Under the pieces are notes generated by a model. That model ran no database searches, had not been told where the DNA came from, and worked only from the letters and a program-made list of their open reading frames with translations. The position numbers and the translations under genes are program-made. Source: Hyperoodon ampullatus (Eukaryota; Chordata; Mammalia; Artiodactyla; Ziphiidae). From it: a DNA stretch of 64,000 nt. Shown here in pieces: positions 1 to 12,871 of the stretch. Numbering within the stretch: the stretch's first letter is position 1; every line of letters begins with the position of its first letter. The stretch is taken from NCBI GenBank assembly GCA_949752795.1, contig OX457057.1, forward strand, positions 98,545,513 through 98,609,512. The letters are read 5' to 3'.

Positions 1-51
1 TCCCCTGCATTGGCAGGTGGACTCTCAACCACTGTGCCACCAGGGAAGCCC
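1..51 (-). mobile_element. CHR-type SINE, cut by the window edge
   Basis: This is the head end of a CHR SINE in reverse orientation. Its reverse complement reads as the usual start (GGGGCTTCCCTGGTGG and onward through the box A-like part). The rest of the element lies before the window begins, so its age and target-site duplication cannot be judged. Confidence 0.85.
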
Positions 52-199
52 CGAGGCCTGTTTTTAAGATAGGAATGTGGGGCAAATAAGAGAATATTTG
101 CCTAGTTTCAGGAGAAGCGTGGGCCCTGGAAACTTGGTGCTTCCCACACAGCTGCTGAGTCCCACCTCAAATTCATTTATTAAACATATAATGAAGATC

Positions 200-1290
200 T
201 GCCCTTTACAAGTTATGTAAGGATTGTGGGAAAACAGATGCTTGAGGCATGGAGCCTATAGGCTACTTCAGGAGGTGAGACAAACAGATCAAAACAAAGA
301 GTACAACAAAAACTTAGGAAGCCTCATCAAGTTGTGGCTAAGAAGGTCAGGAAAGACTTCATGTGTGCTGGAAGAGGAGTTCAGGTGTCAGGAACAGCAT
401 GAGGCCGAACAGGGAGGCAGGAAGGCTCGGCATGTGTTTGAGAACAGGGCACACTTTGGTAAGCAGTGTTGGTTTGGGCTACCAATGGAGAGATGAAATG
501 CAAAGACAGGGTGAGCGCTGGCTCTTCAACAACAGGCAGTGCAAGACCACTGAAGGTTTTTGAACAGGGTGCTAATAAGAAATATGTAGTGAGAATCTTT
601 TACTATTTTAAAACTCATAAGAGACAGTGAGTGAGGAAGATGGAGGTATCTAAGATTACAACACATTTTTCTACCTGGGTGACTGAAGGTGGTATTTACT
701 AGGAATAGGGAAGACAGAAGGGGCTGGTTCAGTGAGAGACAGTGAATGCTTTGCTTGGACTGTTGGGAGCAGAAGTGCCAATGAGTCATCCCAGTGATCA
801 TGCCTGGATTGCAGAGTTAGTCCCAAAGAGAGTGAAACCATGGAATGAATTTGATGGCCCAGGAAGGGATTGGAGGAGAAAAGAGGACTGAGGGCTGAAT
901 CTTGGAGACAGAACATTGAGGGGAAAGGCAGAGGAAGAGGACCCATGAGGAAGGTGAAAGAGGAAGAATTAGTATCGAGGGAAGCAAGGCAGTACAGTGT
1001 TGTGGAAGCCAAAAGATGGAGACGTCAGGAGAGTAAGACCTGAGAAAAAGCTACTTGGAGGCTGTGGTGACCCCTGAGAGCCATCTGCATAGGGTTCTGG
1101 GATAGTCCCCTATTGGAAAGTGTCTAAGTAGTTGTTGGTTATTGAAAAAAAAGAGGTACTGAAGAATAAGAGGAAGTAAGGAGAGTGAGACAGTATGGCA
1201 GTATGGAGAAGAGGTGGGTCAAAGGATTAGGGGGAAACTAGAGAGGCTTTGTAGAACTAAAGGAAGAGATCAGCTACTCGGCTCATTCAG
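200..1290 (+). repeat. Old GA-rich interspersed repeat, unassigned family
   Basis: A diverged purine-rich stretch with phrases typical of an old mammalian repeat, such as aggaaagacttc, ggttttgaacagg and a long run of gaggaagagg-like text. The same kind of text recurs at 8.49-9.36, 9.84-10.34, 23.74-25.15, 25.43-25.94 and 60.18-60.85 kb. I associate this consensus with the 3' regions of old L1M-type elements, but that is from memory and not certain. The short reading frames in it have no recognisable product. Confidence 0.45.
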
Positions 1291-1389
1291 TCCGGCCTAC
1301 CTTCCCAGTGTGTGAAATTAAGATCGGAGAAGAGAACCAGAGCAAGAGGCCAGGTGGTTGCCGGATACCAGAATATTAAGAAATTCATG

Positions 1390-1604
1390 GGGCTTCCCTG
1401 GTGGCACAGTGGTTGAGAGTCCGCCTGCCGATGCAGGGGACACGGGTTCGTGCCCCGGTCTGGGAGGATCCCACATGCCACGGAGCGGCTGGGCCCATGA
1501 GCCATGGCCACTGAGCCTGCGCGTCCGGAGCCTGTGCTCTGCAACGGGAGAGGCCGCAACAGTGATAGGCCCGTGTACCGAAAAAAAAAAAAAAAAAAAA
1601 AAAA
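1390..1604 (+). mobile_element. CHR-type SINE, full length
   Basis: Complete tRNA-derived SINE: head GGGCTTCCCTGGTGGCACAG, box B-like GGGTTCGTGCC, GC-rich body and an A tail of about 25. It is flanked by a perfect 12-bp target-site duplication, AAGAAATTCATG, at 1378-1389 and 1605-1616. The duplication and the A tail indicate L1-type target-primed insertion. Reading frames running through it, with peptide text such as VVESPPADAGDTGSCPG, are SINE sequence and not genes. Confidence 0.95.
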
Positions 1605-1889
1605 AAGAAATTCATGTTGGTGGCAGAAATGGGGAGTATGAGAGGGCATATGTTACCCATCACTGAGAAAACAAAGAAGATTATCTACAAAACAGAATAG
1701 CCTGATTATGAACTGAATGTTGAATCAGTTAAAATATTTTAATATGAAACATTTATTCTTGAGGCAGGCAAGAATTCTACCACTGAACCACCCATGCACC
1801 GACACACTTATTCTTGAGGAAAACAACTTAGACAACATCAGATATATTTTCAACATTGGGTAGGTAAAGGGGAAGCAGTTCATGTTTCC

Positions 1890-2106
1890 CTCACCCTGCC
1901 ATTTACCAGCACTGTGAGTTTCTGTGAGTTACCCACCCCTCTTTGCCTCAGGGTCTCATCTCTATAATAGGGACAGTAACACTTCCCAAGGTGGTTGCAT
2001 AAGTAAGGACTGAAGGAGATATTCAGGAATCTGAATGCATGAGAGTTATTATCCCAGTGCCTAGCACATGGTAAGTAGGTGCTCAGTAAATATTAGTTAC
2101 CATTAC
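1890..2106 (+). repeat. MIR SINE remnant
   Basis: A diverged match to the MIR core and tail: a ctgccatttaccagc...tgtgag segment, then gcctcagggtctcatctctataat, ending in cctagcacatggtaagtaggtgctcagtaaa. The order and spacing fit MIR, which is common to all mammals. Confidence 0.7.
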
Positions 2107-3236
2107 TGTAAGCTTTTCTTGGCTGTCTGTTAGTTAATGCAGTCTTAGAGGGAGCAGCTTGGCAGTTGCAGCCCTGGGATTTAGCTGGACAGATGCTCAA
2201 ACACTTGTCCTGAATTGATAAATCCAGCTGATGTAGAAGTGAAAGACTGTATGTGACTAAACAAAGGTAAAAGGGAATAGAAAAGAGAGGTTTGGGAAAT
2301 AACAGAAGTACATTGTGTGAGTTTCTGTGTGTGCGCACGCATGTGTGTGAGTTTGTGTGTGTGTAGGGAGAGATGATAAGACTAGGGAGAATTTTAGGCA
2401 GCATTTTATGACTGGTAGAAATGGATCATTTCAACCATTTCACAGTTGACTTAAGTACAGGAAACCCACAAGTTGTGGCTTCATAACTTGCAGTTGTGAA
2501 TACTGGTGCCCTTCATCCACTTCCCTAGCCAAACCTGCCAGCATATAGTCCAAAGCCACAGATTCTCTCATTTTTACTTTGTAGCCAGGTCTTTCTAATT
2601 AATGAGTATCTATGCTCTCCCCACCCTAGCTGCAACCTCCACCTCAGGAACTGTGAGAAATACTGAGAGTATCAAATGCAAGATTTGGTGCATGGTTCAA
2701 ATTCATGGTCTACCTTCTCTGAGTCTCAGTTTTCTCCTCTCGACAATGACCTGACATGTACCATTTTGAACGTCTGTGGACTTACTAAACTTACTTCCCC
2801 AAGTGTTCAGCTCTTCAGGAAGAGCATTCTGGGACATGATGATCAAGTGTGCCTTTATCTCACCCAGAACTTTCCCTCTCGTTCATCATGTTTTTCCAGT
2901 CTAAGGAGGCCCTTACTCTGCTTGGTGAGGCAGCTTTTCTCTGGCAATGCTCCTCCCTTCAGCCACGATGTCAGCTTTCTTGATGTCAGCTTTCTTGAGC
3001 CCTGCCCAAGGCTTATGAGGCCTTGGCCTGAGACCTGACCTGAGATCTGACGTGTGGGGAGGCACAGGAGTGGATGCTGTACTCCAGATGTATGTGTCAT
3101 GGCTCACTGCTCTGCAAGGTGATCAGTGGATTATCTGGGGCCAATTTTCAATCCCTGCCTGCTTTCTCCCTAACCGCCCCCCACTTGCTATTTCTTGCAG
3201 AGTGCATGGGGGAAAATGCAGTCACACTTAAAAATG
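2107..3236. other. Intergenic, no gene seen
   Basis: Apart from an imperfect TG-rich stretch at about 2318-2364 I recognise nothing here. A 120-codon open frame at 2676-3038 shows no known domain, and a splice or promoter context is not apparent. Confidence 0.5.
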
Positions 3237-3246
3237 ATCTCAAACA

Positions 3247-3464
3247 GGGCTTCCCTGGTGGCGCAGTGGTTGAGAGTCCACCTGCCGATGCAGGGGACAC
3301 GGGTTCATGCCCCGGTCCGGGAAGATCCCACATGCCATGGAGCGGCTGGGCCTGTGAGCCATGGCCGCTGAGCCTGCGCATCCAGACCCTGTGCTCTGCA
3401 ACGGGAGAGGCCACAACAGTGAGAGGGCCGCGTAGCGCAAAAAAAAAAAAAAAAAAAAAAAATT
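3247..3464 (+). mobile_element. CHR-type SINE, full length
   Basis: Complete SINE with the standard head, box B-like GGGTTCATGCC and a poly-A tail of about 22. The direct repeat ATCTCAAACA at 3237-3246 and 3465-3474 is the target-site duplication. Confidence 0.93.
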
Positions 3465-3618
3465 ATCTCAAACATCTACTAGTAGCCTCCACTACAATAT
3501 ATGTCATGCATTACAAAGTCCTAAAATGATTTTTGGACGGTCTTTTATCTCCAGCGCTACTCCCCTCCATTAGCAAAAATGATGTAGATCTGCTTGTGTG
3601 TTATCTACATGTACATGC

Positions 3619-3676
3619 CTCTCTCTCTCTCTCTACACACACGCGCACACACACACACACACATGCACACACACAC
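3619..3676. repeat. (CT)n(CA)n compound microsatellite
   Basis: About eight CT units run directly into about twenty CA-type units, with CG and TG interruptions. Likely length-polymorphic. Confidence 0.95.
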
Positions 3677-5129
3677 GAATCTCAAAAAACTGAAGTGTTA
3701 ATTAATGGGAATAGTGCATTGTTCAAGCTGTCATAATGTGTGATGAAGGCAGACTGGAAATGCTGTAAAGCATCAGCATTAATTCCATTCTCCAGGAGAG
3801 TTGGAAAATTCTTGCATGTAGGGGAGCTTAATTACTTTATTTCAGTCTGAGTTGCATACCAGGTTTTGTGGGCTGCTGCAGGGCTGAGTAGTCCCAGGTT
3901 GCTGAGACTGCTCCCATGCATCAAATGAGATAATGTGTAAGTACTTGGTATCCTGTAAAGTGCTGAAGAAAGGTTATCCTTTCACCCTAGTTTCCCTTAG
4001 AAATTTATTTTGAATTTGTTATATGTGAATTCATCTAATGTATTATGAGTGGGTAGAGTTCTGGATGGTCCTGATCTTTCTTGATCTGCCTAAAATCCTA
4101 AAGTGAGGGGGTGAGCATGAAGAATAGTGATCCCAGAACCAATATATTAAAATATGCCCAGAGATCATGGAGGATAGTTCCTAGGAGGATGCGAGGAGAA
4201 CTCCTGCTTCCTTGTGAGAGACAGTTGTTTATCCATAAATCATTTGTCGAGAGCCGCATTGTTTGGTGGCCTCTGTAGCCGAGCCATGCTGTGAAGCTAA
4301 TGATAAAGATTTGCCTCCGCCAGGCTCCTTGCTCTTTGAGGAAGGGCACCCCCTTGTGAGGCCCGCCTCTGCTTCCCAGCTCATCACTCAGTTTGAAACT
4401 TGTTCCTCTGAGCTGTCTCATTCCATTTGCGATCACGTGTCATCCAGACTTCCTCTATTTCCTTTTCTTTATTTACTATTCCTTGGTCTTCCTCAGTCTT
4501 TGAAAACTCAGGGATGGTTGAGTTGTCATGGCAACCTCCTACCCCATCGCATTTCTGTTTCTCAACAATTTTTCTACATTCTAATAAAATCACTATAGTG
4601 TGCAAAGCTTCATTCCCCTCCACCGCAGCTCTGCAAGGGAGGTTTCCTATCTGACCAGAATACTAATGACTAAATCATGGCTTTCTAGTGAGGCAGCATG
4701 GAGGCCCTCTAGAGTGAGCACTTTGGTAGAGGTTTGTGTTCAGGATCAGGGTTTGACCTGTATACATGATCACAGTTGACAGGGCTGCAAACCCGCCCTT
4801 GTAAAATACACCACGCTAGATACATATAAAGTATACATGTTGAATATGGCTGGAGGGGAGGAGGTGTGAAGTGAGGTGTTCTTACCTTTGTTACATTGAC
4901 AGAGGGAACTGACTTCCTGGGCTCTAACTGTACCAAGTTGAGATGTCATAGGAAGAGCTGGGATTTGCAATATTGAAAGTGGCTGGGGGGTAGCATGAAC
5001 TCATGGGGGGGAACACAGGGGCTTCATCATTTCCTAGTCTATGAGACCCCCGTGTTCTCCACTACACATATGTACCCCGTAGAGCTGTTGTAAGAGGCAG
5101 AGATACCATACCCCTGGCGTTCAGTGGTA
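3677..5129. other. Intergenic, no gene seen
   Basis: No recognised repeat or gene. Several open frames of 75-112 codons overlap each other on both strands at 4.1-4.65 kb, show no known domain and are best read as chance frames. Confidence 0.45.
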
Positions 5130-5380
5130 ATTACAGCCTTGTGACTGGGTGTCTGGGCTCTGAAACAGGCCTCAGATCCCAGCTCTGACATGGCATAATT
5201 TTATGACCTGAGACAAGTTACTCAACCTCTTCATGCATCAATGTCCTCATCTCTAAAAGGGGATGGTAATGATAGAACATATCTTTTAGGGTGGTTTTGA
5301 GGATTCAATAAGTTAATATAGGTAAAGACTTAGAACCATGCTTGATAAAACTATTGTCATTGGTTATTGGCATTTGATAA
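5130..5380 (+). repeat. MIR SINE remnant, long
   Basis: Shows the MIR landmarks in order: ctgggctctgaaacagg, atcccagctctgaca, acctgagacaagttactcaacctc, cctcatctctaaaagggga, ttttgaggattcaataagttaa and a degraded tail. One of the best-preserved MIR copies in the window. Confidence 0.85.
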
Positions 5381-8300
5381 ATGAGAACTACTATTTTACC
5401 AGTTTATCAACATCCATGAAGACTAGTCCAAACCTGGGCTTTACCAAGGGTTTACACCTGTTGAGGGGTAGGCTTGGGGGAGAGGTCTGGTAGAGGTCAT
5501 TTTGTTATGAAATGAAAGGTTTCGACTACGTTGAGAAGTAGAATCTGATTCTAAATAGAAATATGTAATAGCTTTCCAATGCTTAGGGTTCAATAATGAT
5601 AATATTCGTTCTTTGCCATGTTGTTTTTGGACTTTAAAGAAAACAAATTTATATAGGAGCAAGTTGGCTTATTTTAGCTTAAGTCTAATTTGAACTGAAG
5701 ATACTGTTTATCTGCTCACAGATGGAACATCTCTGAGTGAGGTTATGTAGTAGCACTCTGAGAATAGTGCTTCTGGAACTTTCATGTGTATATGAGCCAC
5801 TTTAGGATTTCATTAAAATTCAGATTCTAATTTAGTAGATTTGGGGTAGAGTCTGAGATTCTGCATTTCTAACAAGATCTTAGGTGATGCGGATGCTGCT
5901 GGTCCATGGGGACCAGTATGTAGCAAAATAGTGAGGTTTTTGAGGTCAGCTCTTCCAAAAGACATCTTGAAACAAAGGTGTGGCTTTAGAGGAAAGGGTT
6001 CTTCCATTTCCTATTCAGATACAAAGCTGGAATTAGCCAATAATAATAGAACTGAGCCCTCATGAGGAAATGAGATTGAGAGTAACCAATGGAAGCTTGA
6101 AGCCTCTTTTCTTCTGAGGTCTTTTGACAAAGGAATTCAGGTAAAGCTATATACAATTGTTTGGCTTTTTGTCCAACTGCATATTGTAAGGGTTTTTCTC
6201 TTGCTTTACAAGTGTGTGATTACTAGCTTTGTCTTCTTCTTGAAGTGTTTTCAGAACTCAATAAAACTCATCATTTTGAGGGTTTCTTTTTTAGTATTTG
6301 ATTTATTCAGAGTACTCTGAAGAGATGATTGTTGGACCAAAACCCAAGTGAAATTGAGCCAAATAAAGACGTAATTTTTAAAACATTAACTTCAACTCCT
6401 GCTTAAAAGCATTGCTTTCTGGCAATATCTTATTTCAGTCTAAGCTTTTATTTATTTATTTAAAAAAACACCTCAACACAAAACTCTTGACATGTTTTTA
6501 ACAACTAACAATAATGGTTACATATAACAGCTGCAAGCTCACTTCTGAATTACCAGTGGGGGAATTAAAGGTCTGTGTTATAAGATGAGGGGTTTAGCAG
6601 CTTTATAAGATGAATCAGCCAGTGACTCACAATTACAAGTTGTGTGATTTAAAAATCCAAGTAGTTGTGAGCTTCTTTTTGGAGAATGGGCAATCTTCAA
6701 AGGAATATATGATGTTAGAGAAAGAAACAGGAAATATACTTCTTTAAATTCGAGACTGACAGTGATTCAAAAGAGCATGGTAGGACATCTATGTATGCTC
6801 ATTTCATTAGAAAGGTCATCACAATTGGATTTAGACTTCTAGCCATGTAATATTCCTCTTTATGCAAGGCAGTATTGTATCCTAGCACAGAAAAATGGTC
6901 ATTTCTCCTAGGTTATTAGACAAGGTCTGCATCATTTCTCAAAAAGGCCCACAGATCAAGATATACTGATGCCAGTTAAGGGGAATTTGGCCTTTTAGTG
7001 GCACCTTTAACCATTGCAGATGCCTATTCAATCAACTAGTAACAACTCAAATGGGAGATGGGAAAATATGGCAGAGATGGACAAGAATATATATTTCAAA
7101 ATGCAAAGTTTTAAGCAGCATTAGATATTAAAATCTTTTCAAATGAAAACCACACATTAGGATTCCAGATTAAAGTCTCCTCAACTGGCAGATAACTGGT
7201 GGGAAAAAATGAAATGAGACTTATCTGAGAATGGCTATTATGACCCATTCTTAAAGCAGAGAGCTTTGTTTCTTCTAAGGTAGTGGGGACTTTTTACAGT
7301 AGCAGCCTTATAGTTTGTAATTGAATAAATCACCAAGTGACATTAATTATATCTTCCTCTTTGGCTCCCTAAATTCCTCTTTAATAGACCTGAAGCAGTT
7401 GCAATGAATAATATGGATTGAGAGCCATTTGCAACTTTTAGACTCAGTATTTTACTTTCTAATAAATCTATATTCTTTTTCTGTTATTGCAGGTAGCAAA
7501 ATCCATATTTTTAATTTTGTTAAGGAGTTTTCTTAGAATTATCAGTAACCAAAATCTTACTCTAAGTTAGTTAATGGTTCTTGGTGGTATTAATGATCTA
7601 AAGTTTGGTGTTTCCTAAAGGTGAATTTCTGGTAGATTCCACAAGAATAAGAGAATGTGTGTATATTTTTGAACTGGGAGTCATTTTGACTGAGGATTTA
7701 TAGAGATATCAACAGGAAAATTCTGTACAATTTAAACACAAGAGCTTTTGTCCAAGTGGAATACTTCAAAGGACTGGAGATTGAAGTAGTCCTTTGATGA
7801 AATCTAGAAAGTACTGGAAATGTTTAAATACTGAGGTTAAAATTACACTAGATAAAATCTGATTTCCTGTTTCTAAGTCTAAAAGATTACAATAAGGTCG
7901 CTGAAGGTTCCTGGAATAATACACAGATCTTCTAAAACAGCAACTGGATGAGGTAAGTGTGGTTGACTTGAAAGTACAGATTAATTTCTTCCACACTACT
8001 CATGTGTTTCAAAATTAAGAGGGAAAATTTCCAAGAGTGAGACATATTTGGGGTTTTATTGAATCCAAAATATTTTTAAGTATTGCAATTTTTTTTTAAA
8101 GGTTTTCCACTGCTAAGACAGCTATCTAGTTTCCCTGGAGTAAATTTATGTATGAATCTATTGTTGAGATCCTCTAAACAGTGGTACATCAATGCATAGA
8201 AGCTTTTACAACCTGTGAAAGATAAGTAGGCTGGCATTGCTTGCAAGAGGCTGAACACCCTTTCCTCTCTCCATTTACCTTACTCAGTCCTTTCTACTTT

Positions 8301-8490
8301 CTCATCAAACCTAAACTCCTGTCTTATTTCCTGAAGGTCCTTGGACAGAGCTAATTGCTCTTTCCCACTTCTCATAGCACTCCAAGTCTACCTGGTATAG
8401 AACTTAACACCATGCCATAATTATAGACTTTCTCATTTTCCACTACTTCTATAAGGTCTTTGGGTGCAGAAGATATGTCTTCTCGGTGTC
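5381..8490. other. AT-rich intergenic DNA, no gene seen
   Basis: I see no gene, RNA gene or recent mobile element in this stretch. Open frames do not exceed about 76 codons and resemble nothing known. Confidence 0.5.
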
Positions 8491-9355
8491 CCATTTATTC
8501 AACAAATGTTTATTGAGCTTCCACTATAAACCGGGCATTGTAATTACAACGATAGCTAGGGCAGCTTTCAAGTTGCTCACAGTTTTGCAAAGGAGACAAA
8601 AGAGTAGACAGTTATATCTGAGTATACATTAGAGGGATATTTAACTTAGGCCTTCCTGGAGGAGATGTCATCTAGAGAAAGTCTTGAAAGATAATTAGCC
8701 ATCACCCAGCTGAGGAGAAGAGTGTGGATGGGTGGAGTGGGGCAGAAGAAGATGTAAGCAGAGGAAGCAGTAAATGTGAAGGTACATAGAAGAGAGCATA
8801 TTACATACAAGGAATTCATAACAATTCAGGGTGACTGGAGCAGAGCCTATCTGTTGGAGAGTGACAAGGGATGAGGTTAGAAAGCCAACAGGAGCTAGAT
8901 TATGAAAGGCCTTGGATGTCATACTAAAAAGTTTAGGCTTTATTCTTAAAGAATAAAGGAGTCATTGAAGTATTTTAGCCAGGAGAGTCACTAGCATATT
9001 TGCTGTTTACACAGATCATTTTTGCTATAGTATGAAAATCTACGAGGCTACTGCAGCAAAATAGGCAAGAAATGACAAGACACAGAAACAATTCAGAGGT
9101 GGAGGTGGGGGAGGAAGTTGCATCCAGAATTTATTGGCCATGAGGAGTGAGTGAGCAGGAGAAGTCTGAGATTAGATTTCCAGATTTCTAAACGGTAGCA
9201 TTAAGAAGTGGTTCCTTTCCCCAAGATAAGGATATGGTTAGGGCTGGATGTGGTGCTGAGTGCAGGAGATGAGTCATTCTGGGTTGGACGTGTTGAGTTT
9301 GAAGTACCTTGTGTAGTCTCGAGATCACCTAATAAGATATTTCTAGCAAGGACAT
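8491..9355 (+). repeat. Old GA-rich interspersed repeat, unassigned family
   Basis: Begins with ttattcaacaaatgtttattgagc, followed by a degraded 'precedes-a-size-class' consensus (gggcattgtaat), ggccttcctggaggag, tgactggagcagag, gattatgaaaggccttgga and ttaggctttattctt. These are the same landmarks, in the same order, as at 23.74 kb and 60.18 kb. Probably the 3' part of an old L1M-type element; the family is not certain. Confidence 0.5.
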
Positions 9356-9839
9356 TGGTATACAAAAGATAAATTGTGCATGTGGTCAGGAAATCCCGTA
9401 AAGCTGGCTAACAAAATCCTGGCATATTGGAAGGTTATAGAAGAATCCCATAGAACCCAACCGCAGGGGGTAGAGTTGAACCTCCCACATACTGGAAATT
9501 TGTCTGTAGTTACTTTCCATTTTTCACTGAGGCAGTATGATTGTTCTGCTTCATTTCTGTTTCATTCTCTGAGCTTCTCTAGCAGGTTTAGTTACTGCTT
9601 CACCAGAACATGGATTACATGGATTTAAGGTTGTCAAGAGGCTGACCTTGGCTCAACTCCATATGACTTATATCTCTGCCTACTTGTTTCTACCTCTAAG
9701 TCTCCAAGTCTCTGTCACAAATTCCAGGGAGAGAGAATCTGATTGGCTCAGTTTGGGTTAGGTTACCACTTGTGGATGGAGAATGGGCTCATGTGAGTTC
9801 TAGGGCAGTCCCTTCTAGGCTGTGGATTGGGGAGTTCTC

Positions 9840-10340
9840 TAAGAATGGAATGTGAGCAGAGAGGAAATGATGGGCTGAGAAAACAGGCACCTGGAGTACA
9901 GTAAGAAGAGTATTCAGGATATAGATCTGAGCTGGAGATAAGATTTGGGGAAGTAGTTAAAAATAAGGTATTGGTTGATATTACCTGGTGAGAGTGTAGA
10001 CTCTAAGAAAAGGTCAAGGCTGAAATAAGAACCTTGTGGAACAGCGGTGCTTAAGAAGCAACAAGAGGAAGACAAATCAGTGAAAGAGACAAAGACAAGA
10101 TGGAAAGAAGGTTAGTGTTGCAAAAACCAAGAAAGAGGGAGAGACCAACAGGGCCAAACCCTGCAGAGACTGGGTAAGATGAGAACTGAAGGATGACAAG
10201 GAAACTAGTAGTGAGGAAGTATTCAGTGAGAGGTGGAGACGGAAGCTAGATTACAGTGGGGGGACATGATAGTAGAATAGCAAATAAATGAGAGGTGAAG
10301 GAGTAGAGACAACTCTTTTTTAAAAGTTTGGCTTTGAATG
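9840..10340 (+). repeat. Second segment of the old GA-rich repeat
   Basis: Purine-rich text with landmarks such as tgagagtgtagactctaag, aaccttgtggaaca and ggtggagacggaag continues the consensus seen at 8.49 kb after a gap of about 480 bp. The gap may be a later insertion or an unrelated repeat; I could not assign it. Confidence 0.4.
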
Positions 10341-10874
10341 GAAGGGGGAAAATAGAACTGAAGATGGAGTTATGGTCCAGGAAACATTTATGTACTAATC
10401 AAAGATTCTGGGGTGGGAGATATCGAGTATAGATCCAAGACAGTCAATATTTGATGAAGGCAAGTTCAGGAGGGGGTTGAACAAGATGGACCAGAGCTCC
10501 AGAGATTGGGACAACTTTTCCACTGAAGTGAGAGGGAGATATGGCATATAAGGGGTATTCAATAACTATTTTTGAATAATAAATGAATAGACTCATGGAG
10601 TGATGGTTGAGCCAGTTTGCAGAATGTAGGTTTCCATTTCTCTGGGGTCTCACTTTAAGGCAAGGAGATTGGGTGGTGAGGGCAGGCTGAGGCAGGACTA
10701 GGCTTGCCAGCATAAATGCAGAGTAAGACAAACACAGTGGAAAGGCCTTTCTTCTGCTGTTCTTCTAGATATCCCTACGACAACACCCTCAGTTACCTCA
10801 CTTCTTAGGGAAGCCAGAACTTAAGATAGCAGGGGTGGTGAGGAGTGGGGAATGTGGTTGTGAAAAACAAGCTT

Positions 10875-11030
10875 GGCTCAGGAGTCAGGAAACTTGGGTT
10901 CTAGTCACTTTCTGAAATTTACTAACCCCATGGTCTTAGACAAATTGTGTAACTATGTATCCAGTTTCTGTATTTGTAACAAGTATGTGATATGACCTTC
11001 TCTGCCTATTTTACAGATCACAGAGTTTAC
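10875..11030 (+). repeat. MIR SINE remnant
   Basis: Degraded MIR text: ggctcaggagtcaggaaac, ttgggttctagtcac, tggtcttagacaaattgtgt, then a decayed tail with ctctgcctattttaca. Confidence 0.55.
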
Positions 11031-11061
11031 AAAATGCTTTTAAATATACATATATATGTAT

Positions 11062-12435
11062 GTGTTATAAATATTGTAAAGCACAGTCCAGCTGTAAGGC
11101 CCCATTAATTTATACTCCAGATATTCCGAGAATGTGGCTTGCCTGCGCAGTGTCCCCTGTGGAGCTAACTATACTCACGTATGGCATGGCCCTGGAGGAC
11201 TGTGTGCCAGGTTCCTTCTTGGCTACTACACGTGTTGAGAGCTTGGCCTGACTGATAGTGTAGAGCATTCCTGCTGGCACAGAAAGTGCCTGGAGGGAGA
11301 AGCATACTAAAATCACAAGCTCATTACTTTCTCAAGACTAGGATATATAAAGTTCAAACAGCTTTATAAACTGCCTCCAGAAATTGTAAGGCAAAAATTA
11401 ACTCTGCCTCCAAACTTTACATCCACATTCTAAATGCCACTTCCCTCTCTCTCCTAATTATTTCCGTCACCATCACCACAAATCCAAGACAACAGAAACA
11501 CTTGCCTCTGCAGACTTCCCCAGATTTTCTATAGAAATGAAAGAAAACTAAAGACATTGGTATATTTATCATCATTTAGCTCAGCTTCCAGATTCCTGTT
11601 AGGCCCTCTGACTAATTCCCATCATTGCTTGTAGATTCAGGTCATGTGGAAATAACTGTTTGTTTTCCTGGCTGGCATAATGCGTATAAATTAAACTAGT
11701 AATACCTGGCATCTACTTCTCACTGACATTGTAAAGGTTAATGAGATAGTGCCTGAGAATCAATTTGGGTTCCTCATCTTCATCTAAAAGCATTTATTAT
11801 GGCAAATTGAACCAGACATGGGTGAGGACTGTGCCACATACACACATTTCCTTATCAATTGTGTGTTTTGAAATCAGATTTCTGGGTTCTCTGTTTTGTT
11901 CCTTCTCTGCAGCTTCATTTCCAAAACAATGATTTCACTGACCTTAAATTGTAAAAGCCAGTAGTGTCACCAGAGGGTTTAGTTCTTCATTTGGCCTTTT
12001 CTCCTCTACCATGACTCAAATTGCCAGGTATCATTTAGAGTGAACAAAGAAGGATTAATGGAACTTACAAAGAAATGATAAATGGACCTAAGGGAGAGAA
12101 AGGCTCGATATTGATAAAGGTTATAATACAAAAGAGAGTAAAGGAAAATGAACTGAGGATTATGTGGTCCCTAACCCATAGGAGATGTACAGCAATAATT
12201 ATATATAAATTTGTTTCTGTCGAAGTCCAACAGAAATGTGAAAATTCTCTTGGATGGAGGCGTGGTTCAAAGAGGATAGCTGTAATCCATTGGAAACCAC
12301 CTGCATCTCTTAATTCACCCTGTAAATGTTTACAAAAGACTTTAAGATGTGGTTCCTTAAAATGAAATACTTACAAATTACGGCTCATGGAGTCCACAGC
12401 TAAAGCTGCATGGCCAGAAAGCTTAAAAACAGCTA
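11062..12435. other. Intergenic, no gene seen
   Basis: No recognised gene or recent mobile element. It is preceded at 11046-11061 by a small perfect 16-bp palindrome, ATACATATATATGTAT. Confidence 0.5.
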
Positions 12436-12439
12436 TTTC

Positions 12440-12650
12440 TTTTTTTTTTTTTCTTTTTCTGTATGCGGGCCTCTCACTGTTGTGGCCTCTCCCGTTGCGG
12501 AGCACAGGCTCCGGACGCGCAGGCTCAGGGGCCATGGCTCACGGGCCCAGCCGCCCCGCGGCATGTGGGATCTTCCTGGACCGGGGCACGAACCCGTGTC
12601 CCCTGCATCGGCAGGCGGACTCTCAACCACTGCGCCACCAGGGAAGCTCC
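12440..12650 (-). mobile_element. CHR-type SINE, first of a tandem pair
   Basis: Reverse-oriented CHR SINE. The poly-T at about 12440-12460 is the tail, and ccaccagggaagctcc at its right end is the head. No clear target-site duplication is visible for this copy. A second copy in the same orientation begins only about 13 bp further on. Confidence 0.92.
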
Positions 12651-12663
12651 CTCACAGTGTTTT

Positions 12664-12871
12664 TGTTTTTTTTTTTTTGCATTACGTGGGCTTCTCACTG
12701 CTATGGCCTCTCCCGTTGCGGAGCACAGGCTCTGGACGCGCAGGCCCAGCAGCCATGGCTCACGGGCCTAGTCGCTCCGCAGCATGTGGGATCTTCCCAG
12801 ACCGAGGCACGAACCCGTGTCCCCTGCATCGGCAGGCGGACTCTCAACCACTGCGCCACCAGGGAAGCCCC
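12664..12871 (-). mobile_element. CHR-type SINE, second of a tandem pair
   Basis: Reverse-oriented full-length copy. It is flanked by the direct repeat CTCACAGTGTTTT at 12651-12663 and 12872-12884, which is its own target-site duplication. It therefore arrived next to the existing SINE as a separate event and not by duplication of that SINE. Confidence 0.94.

Noticed and set aside
1390..1604. Functional tRNA genes suggested by box A/box B-like sequences
   Set aside because: They are the tRNA-derived heads of SINEs. They lack a full cloverleaf and are followed by SINE bodies and A tails.
1287..1666. Open frames on both strands with peptides like VVESPPADAGDTGSCPG or GLSLLWPLPLRSTGSGRAGS, here and at 3.2, 12.4, 18.2, 19.6, 52.1, 56.6, 59.0 and 59.9 kb
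   Set aside because: They are translations of CHR SINE bodies and recur wherever a SINE lies. They are not a protein family.
3619..3676. Possible CRISPR-like or satellite array
   Set aside because: It is a simple dinucleotide microsatellite. No spaced direct repeats of the CRISPR kind occur anywhere in the window.
4098..4654. Overlapping frames of 75-112 codons on both strands, possible small gene
   Set aside because: The frames overlap each other on both strands, show no known domain and have no promoter or splice context that I can see.
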